Positions 59,057 through 64,000 of a stretch of DNA of 64,000 nt are shown piece by piece (positions within the stretch are counted from its first letter, which is position 1; each line of letters starts with the position of its first letter). The translations under genes and the position numbers were made by a program. Where the stretch lies: NCBI GenBank assembly GCA_041920215.1, contig JAYRSJ010000018.1:1-64000 (forward strand), read 5' to 3'. This DNA comes from JAYRSJ01 sp041920215 (GTDB taxonomy: Bacteria > Pseudomonadota > Gammaproteobacteria > Burkholderiales > Burkholderiaceae_C). Under the pieces are notes generated by a model, which saw only the letters and a list, made by a program, of their open reading frames with translations, was not told where the DNA came from and did not search any database.

Positions 59057-60871
59057 CTAGACCTGTCGAACCTTGATCTTGGCGTGTTCGTTGATGCCCA
59101 TCGCGCCGAAGAACAGCGCGACCAGGCGGTGCGCATCGGTGAACACCACCGCGCGGTTCTCGCTGCGGCGGCTCAGCACCCAGTTGAGCAGATCGCCGGC
59201 GGCCATGAAGTCCAGCCGTATCAGCTTGGGGCAGGCAATGGTCACCAGGCTGGCGGCGCCCAGTGAGTCGCTCATCAGCTTCAGCGTTTCGCTGATATCG
59301 CCGCTGAGCTGCCCCGACAGCTCCAGCTGTGCGCCGGCGGCCAGCTGGGTCTGCTCGGTGATGGTCGACTCCATGAAGCTGCTGGACATCTCGGGCGACA
59401 GCGTCGAGTGTGCGGGGCCGTTGGTGGAGAAGCTGTTGCCGCTGACCCGCACCCGGCACTTGGCCTTCTCCCAGGATGGGGGCGAGACCTCGTAGGTGAC
59501 GCAGTAGTCGATCGCGGCCTCGTCGAACTGGTCGGGGCGGTTGACCAGGCGCAGCGCCTCCAGGCGCAGCATCCAGTAGGCCGGGTCCACATCGCGCATG
59601 CCCACCGGTGCCAGCTCCTTGAGCTGCAGCAGGAACTGGTCGCCGGCCAGCCAGCGCATATCGATCGGCTGCTTGGCCCAGCTGCGGAACAGCTCCTGCA
59701 GCCGGGCGCAGGCCTCGGTGTCGATCTGACGCAGCGCGGCCCAGTCCAGCACCCAGGGCATAGGCAGGTTCTGGCAGCGTGCCGCCAGCGCCGCCACCGC
59801 CTCGGCCTCCAGGTACTCGGGCGCGGCCCAGCTGACGCCGCCGGCCTGGCCCATGGGCTTGCGCTCCTTCTGCGCGGCCTCGGCCACCAGCTTGGGCAAG
59901 GAGAACCATTGCGGAGGCGACAGGCTGAACTGCTGCACGTAGTCCAGGGCCAGGGCCTCGAACTTGGCCTGCTGGCCAGTGGCGCGGTAGAGATCGAACA
60001 GCACCAGCCAGGTTTCGGCATGCTCATGCCGAGTACCGCCGGCGCCGACCAGGGCGGTCAGCCCCTGCTCGCAGCTCTGGTAGTCGGCATTGGCGAAGGC
60101 GATCACCATCTCGTCCAGCTCGGGGTCGTGGACCATCTCGCTGACTTCGATGCTGCCGCCGTCGGCCACGCGGAAACTCAGGTCCGCCGGCTTGGGCGCA
60201 GCGGGCGCCGCGAAGCTGGCGTTCAGCACCGGGACCGGCGGGCCGCCATGGGCGCTGAGCTCGAAGGCCAGCGGCGGCAGATCGGGCAGGCGGCTGGGCG
60301 GCGCATCGGAGAGCGGCGGCAGGCCCGCGCCCATCACCGCCGCGGCGGGGGGCGGCGCGCTGCCCAGGCGGGCCCGCTCCTGCAGCGAGGCATGCTCGCT
60401 GACGCGACCGCTGCCAGGCTCCGAGGGCTGGGTCGGTTCGAAATGCACCGGCCGCGTGCTGGTCTCGAAGAAGCCAGGCGGATGTGCGGTCTGCATCTGG
60501 GTGGCGGCAAAGTTCTCGCCCACCATCTGCTGCTCGATCTGGTCGATCTTGGCCTTGACGCCCGGGTCGATCTTGGAGTTCAGGTCACTGTTGCGCTCGG
60601 CCTCGTCGATGCGTGAGCTGGCGCTGCCCAGGGCGGCCAGCTGCTCGGGGCTGAGCCCTTCGCGACGGATGCGGCGCAGCATGTCCAGCTCGCGCTTGCG
60701 CACGAAGTCATTGCGGCGTTTGCGCTCGACCATCGCGCGCAGCTCGGCCTTGGCCTGATCGCCCTCCGGGTCGTCCTGGCGCGAGTTGATCTCGGCCCAA
60801 TCGGTCGTCGGATTGGCCACGAAGCGCGCCACCTTGCGGAAGAAGCCTTCGCCGTCTTTGGGTTCTGACAT
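59057..60871 (-). CDS. STAS/MlaB-like domain protein
   Basis: The 604-residue soluble protein has an acidic and basic N-terminus (about 1-110), a Pro/Ala-rich middle (120-230), a helical region with tetratricopeptide-like character (250-340), and two halves with STAS-like features. The first STAS-like half reads AVAALAARCQNLPMPWVLDWAALRQIDTEACARLQELF. The second ends VTIACPKLIRLDFMAAGDLLNWVLSRRSENRAVVFTDAHRLV. The family is common in Burkholderiales as I recall and has no known function. It lies between hslV and dksA, all on one strand. Confidence 0.72.
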   Translation of the reverse strand: MSEPKDGEGFFRKVARFVANPTTDWAEINSRQDDPEGDQAKAELRAMVERKRRNDFVRKRELDMLRRIRREGLSPEQLAALGSASSRIDEAERNSDLNSKIDPGVKAKIDQIEQQMVGENFAATQMQTAHPPGFFETSTRPVHFEPTQPSEPGSGRVSEHASLQERARLGSAPPPAAAVMGAGLPPLSDAPPSRLPDLPPLAFELSAHGGPPVPVLNASFAAPAAPKPADLSFRVADGGSIEVSEMVHDPELDEMVIAFANADYQSCEQGLTALVGAGGTRHEHAETWLVLFDLYRATGQQAKFEALALDYVQQFSLSPPQWFSLPKLVAEAAQKERKPMGQAGGVSWAAPEYLEAEAVAALAARCQNLPMPWVLDWAALRQIDTEACARLQELFRSWAKQPIDMRWLAGDQFLLQLKELAPVGMRDVDPAYWMLRLEALRLVNRPDQFDEAAIDYCVTYEVSPPSWEKAKCRVRVSGNSFSTNGPAHSTLSPEMSSSFMESTITEQTQLAAGAQLELSGQLSGDISETLKLMSDSLGAASLVTIACPKLIRLDFMAAGDLLNWVLSRRSENRAVVFTDAHRLVALFFGAMGINEHAKIKVRQV

Positions 60872-60946
60872 GCGCGCTGGACCTTGCTGTGCTGCTGAAA
60901 TGCTGCCGCGTCGATTCTGCCCCGGCCGCAGGCCAGGGCATGGGCT

Positions 60947-61630
60947 TTAGTCGCCGAACATCTTCTGCTTCAGCTCACGGCGCTGCTGCGCCTCCAGCGA
61001 CAGATTGGCGGTCGGGCGGGCAATCAGCCGGCCCAGGCCGATGGGCTCGCCGGTCTCGTCGCAGTAGCCGTACTCGCCGCTGTCCAGGCGGGCCAGCGAC
61101 TGCATGATCTTCTTCAGCAGCTTGCGCTCGCGGTCGCGGGTGCGCAGCTCCAGCGCATGTTCTTCCTCGATGGTGGCGCGGTCGGCCGGGTCGGGGACGA
61201 TGGAGGTGTCCTCCCGCAGATGCTCGGTGGTCTCGCCGGCATTGGACAGCACACCCTCCTTCAGCGCCTGCAGCTTGGCGCGGAAGAACTCGATCTGCTT
61301 GTCGTTCATGTATTCGGTATCGGGCATGGCGAGCACTTCGGCATCGCTGAGCTCGGCGCCTGGCTTGGTCTTCCAGGCATTGGCAAGTTTGGGGTCGGCC
61401 TTCACAGGGGTACGGGGGCTTTCAATCTGAGGGCTGATCATCTGCCGCGTGGGCGGCTTCGGGGGGGCAAATCGGTCGGCGAAGCGGCTGCTGCCCTGAA
61501 TGGCGGGAGCATCGTCGGCGGTTGCCAGCGCGGTCTCCGCTTCACTCTTGGCAGCGGACTTGCTGCCAGCCTTGGCGCTCGCCGTCTTGGCGGGGGCCGG
61601 GCTGGTCTTGGGGGCCGGGGTCTTGCTCAC
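60947..61630 (-). CDS. dksA: RNA polymerase-binding transcription factor DksA (Cys-poor)
   Basis: The 227-residue protein has the DksA coiled-coil and globular domain (ALKEGVLSNAGETTEHLREDTSIVPDPADRAT, then EYGYCDETGEPIGLGRLIARPTANLSLEAQQRRE). Only Cys190 of the four zinc-finger cysteines remains, so it probably works without zinc. An N-terminal extension of about 90 Ala/Lys/Pro-rich residues precedes the usual start. The GTG at 61630 follows GAGGAG by 6 nt and is preferred to an upstream GTG. It mediates the stringent response with ppGpp. Confidence 0.93.
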   Translation of the reverse strand: MSKTPAPKTSPAPAKTASAKAGSKSAAKSEAETALATADDAPAIQGSSRFADRFAPPKPPTRQMISPQIESPRTPVKADPKLANAWKTKPGAELSDAEVLAMPDTEYMNDKQIEFFRAKLQALKEGVLSNAGETTEHLREDTSIVPDPADRATIEEEHALELRTRDRERKLLKKIMQSLARLDSGEYGYCDETGEPIGLGRLIARPTANLSLEAQQRRELKQKMFGD

Positions 61631-61773
61631 GTTCGTCTCCTCGCTGCGGTGCTGCACCTGCTTGGCCGGCGCGGACGGCTCATGCGGTCCGCGTCAGTGT
61701 GGGCGATCTCGTCAGTTTTCGGGCGGGCGGATTGTAGCCACGCCTTCGCTACGTTCGGCTGACAAGCGGCCGC

Positions 61774-62823
61774 TCAGGCGAGGCACCCTTCCAGACCTTG
61801 TAACAGGATCTCCTTGGGCAGGTCGATACCGATGAAAACCATTTTGCTCTGCTTTTTCTCGCCGGGCAGCCATTTCGGGCCCAGGTCCGAGCCCATCAGC
61901 TGGTGCACACCCTGGAAGATCACCTTTTTATCGGTGCCCTTCATGTTCAGCACGCCCTTGTAGCGCAGCATCTTGGGGCCGTAGACCTGCACGATGGCGC
62001 CCAGGAAGTCTTCCAGCTTGGCCGGGTTGAAGGGCTTGTCGGAGCGGAACACGAAGGACTTGACGTCGTCGTCGTGGTGGTGGTGGTGCGGGTGCTCGCA
62101 GTGCCCGCCGTGCTCATGGTCGTGGTGATCATGGTCATGGTGCCCATGCTCGTGCTCATCGGCCTTCAGGAAATCAGGGTCGATCTCCAGCTTGGCATTC
62201 AGATTGAAGCCGCGCAGATCGAAGACCTGGGCCAGCGCCACCTCGCCGAAATGGGCGGTCTGCACCGGCGCGCGCGGGTTCATATGCTTGATGCGGTGCG
62301 TCAGCGCCTCGACAGCGGCCGGCTCGACCAGGTCGGACTTGCTGATGAAGATCTGGTCGGCGAAGCCGATCTGGCGGCGCGCCTCCTGGCGGGTGTCGAG
62401 CTGCTGTTCCGCATGCTTGGCATCGACCAGGGTCAGGATGGAGTCGAGCAGATAGCTCTCGGCGATCTCGTCATCCATGAAGAAGGTCTGCGCCACCGGG
62501 CCCGGGTCGGCCAGGCCGGTGGTCTCGATGATGACCCGCTCGAAGTCCAGCTCGCCCTTGCGCTTCTTGGCGGCCAGCTCGGTCAGCGTGCTGCGCAGAT
62601 CCTCGCGTATCGTGCAGCAGACGCAGCCATTGCTCATCTGGATGATCTGCTCCTGGGTGTCGGCGACCAGGATGTCGTTGTCGATGTTCTCCTCGCCGAA
62701 CTCGTTCTCTATCACCGCGATCTTCTGGCCATGGGCCTCGCTGAGCACGCGCTTGAGCAGGGTGGTCTTTCCTGAGCCCAGAAAGCCGGTCAGGATGGTG
62801 GCGGGAATGAGGCCTTGTGACAT
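61774..62823 (-). CDS. COG0523 family GTPase, metal chaperone
   Basis: The 349-residue protein has Walker A GFLGSGKTTLL (13-23), NEFGEENIDND, the metal-binding C67-V-C69-C70 motif in GCVCC, IETTGLADP and SKSDL for guanine recognition. A His/Asp-rich loop lies at about 222-255. It belongs to the YjiA/YeiR-like CobW group, linked to zinc or other metal delivery. It is 143 bp upstream of dksA on the same strand. The first residues MSQGLIPATILTG fit the start. Confidence 0.92.
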   Translation of the reverse strand: MSQGLIPATILTGFLGSGKTTLLKRVLSEAHGQKIAVIENEFGEENIDNDILVADTQEQIIQMSNGCVCCTIREDLRSTLTELAAKKRKGELDFERVIIETTGLADPGPVAQTFFMDDEIAESYLLDSILTLVDAKHAEQQLDTRQEARRQIGFADQIFISKSDLVEPAAVEALTHRIKHMNPRAPVQTAHFGEVALAQVFDLRGFNLNAKLEIDPDFLKADEHEHGHHDHDHHDHEHGGHCEHPHHHHHDDDVKSFVFRSDKPFNPAKLEDFLGAIVQVYGPKMLRYKGVLNMKGTDKKVIFQGVHQLMGSDLGPKWLPGEKKQSKMVFIGIDLPKEILLQGLEGCLA

Positions 62824-62901
62824 TTTGTTGATGCTTGCTGCGTGGCGTTGGAGACTGCCCCGGCAGTTTGGGGCGGCTGACTGTGGTGCAAGAGCCTGGT
62901 C

Positions 62902-63834
62902 ATGTCAATGGGTTATCCTCGGCAGCCTCGCAACTACGACACGAAGCCTGTGTCCGAACCTCAGCCTAGTCGACCCTTGCATCGAGGGGGTCCCAAGCCC
63001 GCCGGCAGCCCTCATGAGTCGCGCGGCCTCCTGGAGCGTGTGCTGGAGTTCCTCCACCCCGGCCCCGATTCCACCAGCGAGCTAATCGAAACCCTGGCCG
63101 ATGCCGAGGAGCGGGCGCTGATCGCCCCCGAGTCGCGCCAGATGCTGGAAGGCGTGCTGCGCATGGCCGAGCTCAGTGCTGGCGATGTGATGGTGGCAGC
63201 GCCTCGCATGGACCTGCTGGACATCGAGTCGCCCTACGACGCGCTGCTGGGCGCTGTGATTCGCGCCGGACATTCGCGCTTTCCGGTCTTCGAGGGCCAG
63301 CGCGACAACATCATCGGCATCCTGCTGGCCAAGGACCTGCTGAAGGTCCAGCGCTCGCCCGAGCTGAATCTGCGTGCGCTGCTGCGCCCGGCGGTCTTCG
63401 TGCCGGAGAGCAAGGGCTTGAACGAGTTGCTGCGCGACTTCCGCTCCAACCGCAACCATCTGGCCATCGTGATCGACGAGTTTGGCAATACCGCCGGCCT
63501 GATCACGATCGAGGATGTGCTGGAGGAGATCGTCGGCGAGATCGAGGACGAGTTCGACGACAGGAACGGCGAGTCCGGCGTCTACACGCTGGCCGATGGT
63601 AGCCAGCGGGTGGCCGGCGATGCCGCGATCGCCGCGGTCAACGAGGTTTTTGGCGTGCACCTGCCCGAGAGCGAGTTCGACACCATAGGCGGCCTGGTCG
63701 CCCATGAGCTGGGCCGGGTGCCGCGGCGCGGCGAGGCGGTGGAGATCGGCGGTCTGAGCTTTGCGGTGATGCTGGCCCGCGGCGGCGCGGTGCGCTGGTT
63801 CAAGGTCACGCGCGCCAGCGCCAGCGAGGCCTGA
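62902..63834 (+). CDS. corC: CorC/HlyC-family CBS protein
   Basis: The 310-residue protein has a pair of CBS domains (about 95-210; VMVAAPRMDLLDIESPYDALLGAVIRAGHSRFPVFEG, then NHLAIVIDEFGNTAGLITIEDVLEEIVGEIEDEFD) and a C-terminal CorC_HlyC domain (about 225-305). It is a soluble partner of magnesium/cobalt transport and envelope homeostasis. The ATG at 62902 is given; a GTG at 62950 (starting SEPQPSR) is also possible. Its stop overlaps the lnt start as TGATG. Confidence 0.9.
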   Translation: MSMGYPRQPRNYDTKPVSEPQPSRPLHRGGPKPAGSPHESRGLLERVLEFLHPGPDSTSELIETLADAEERALIAPESRQMLEGVLRMAELSAGDVMVAAPRMDLLDIESPYDALLGAVIRAGHSRFPVFEGQRDNIIGILLAKDLLKVQRSPELNLRALLRPAVFVPESKGLNELLRDFRSNRNHLAIVIDEFGNTAGLITIEDVLEEIVGEIEDEFDDRNGESGVYTLADGSQRVAGDAAIAAVNEVFGVHLPESEFDTIGGLVAHELGRVPRRGEAVEIGGLSFAVMLARGGAVRWFKVTRASASEA

Positions 63835-64000
63835 TGCCGCGACTCAGCGGCAAGAGCGCCGGTGGGGCGGCGCTGCTGGCAGGCGTGCTGCACACCGCCG
63901 CCTTCGCCCCGACCGAGGCCTGGTGGCTGCAGATCCTGGCGCTGGCCTGGCTGGCCCATCTGAGCTGGACCGCCACGCCGCGGCGCGCGGCGCTGCTGGG
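63834..64000 (+). CDS. lnt: Apolipoprotein N-acyltransferase (partial, runs off the window)
   Basis: The 55 codons visible translate to a hydrophobic start, GGAALLAGVLHTAAFAP and then EAWWLQILALAWLAHL, typical of the first helices of Lnt, the enzyme that adds the third acyl chain to lipoproteins. The ATG at 63834 overlaps the corC stop (TGATG). The corC-lnt order is widely conserved. The rest of the gene is beyond the window. Confidence 0.87.
   Translation, partial: MPRLSGKSAGGAALLAGVLHTAAFAPTEAWWLQILALAWLAHLSWTATPRRAALL

Overview
The window is GC-rich chromosomal DNA from a betaproteobacterium, most likely a Burkholderiales member of the Rubrivivax/Roseateles/Paucibacter type. The reasons are codon use, the 5S rRNA tail, a Cys-poor DksA, a fused isobutyryl-CoA mutase, DUF4148 and DUF6351 proteins and the density of c-di-GMP and chemotaxis genes. 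I assigned it from gene content only and did no database search. Gene density is about 90 percent and most genes are ordinary core or lineage-specific metabolism. I see no insertion sequence, prophage, CRISPR array, tRNA or replication origin.

Layout. 1-100: 3' end of a 5S rRNA and its terminator. 147-3602: fatty acyl-CoA ligase operon with an MBL-fold hydrolase. 3712-10325: lipase-like hydrolase, hppD with a divergent Lrp-type regulator and twin palindromic operators, a thiopurine-type methyltransferase, an HDOD gene broken by an in-frame TAA, small basic proteins, an HTH protein and an SRPBCC protein. 10340-21061: EF-G-like GTPase, dadA behind a tandem glycine riboswitch, a DUF6351 lipoprotein, and icmF behind a 20-bp palindrome. 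21108-25820: mixed enzymes. 25892-36401: c-di-GMP hub with three GGDEF proteins, an HD-GYP response regulator and a large hybrid histidine kinase, plus creA and AMP nucleosidase.

36406-52251 is the most interesting block, an assimilatory nitrate regulon. Three near-perfect sigma-54 (-24/-12) promoters precede (i) a GNAT gene plus the ANTAR regulator nasT, (ii) the nitrate ABC transporter nrtABC and (iii) the nitrate MFS transporter followed by nirBD, the nitrate reductase gene and cobA. Leaders (ii) and (iii) each start at +2 with a hairpin carrying an A-N-N-G-N-N hexaloop and end in a U-tract terminator, the pattern of ANTAR-protein antitermination. A second ANTAR protein with two PilJ/NarX-like P-box motifs lies divergently beside leader (iii) and is the best candidate nitrate sensor. 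The transporter imports nitrate, the molybdenum reductase makes nitrite, NirBD makes ammonium, and CobA supplies the precursor of NirB siroheme. A phosphatase-kinase gene sits antisense inside the operon.

52331-64000: a small Lys-rich protein, two tandem chemoreceptors, coaX, a DUF4148 protein, hslVU, a STAS-like protein, dksA, a COG0523 metallochaperone GTPase, corC and the start of lnt.
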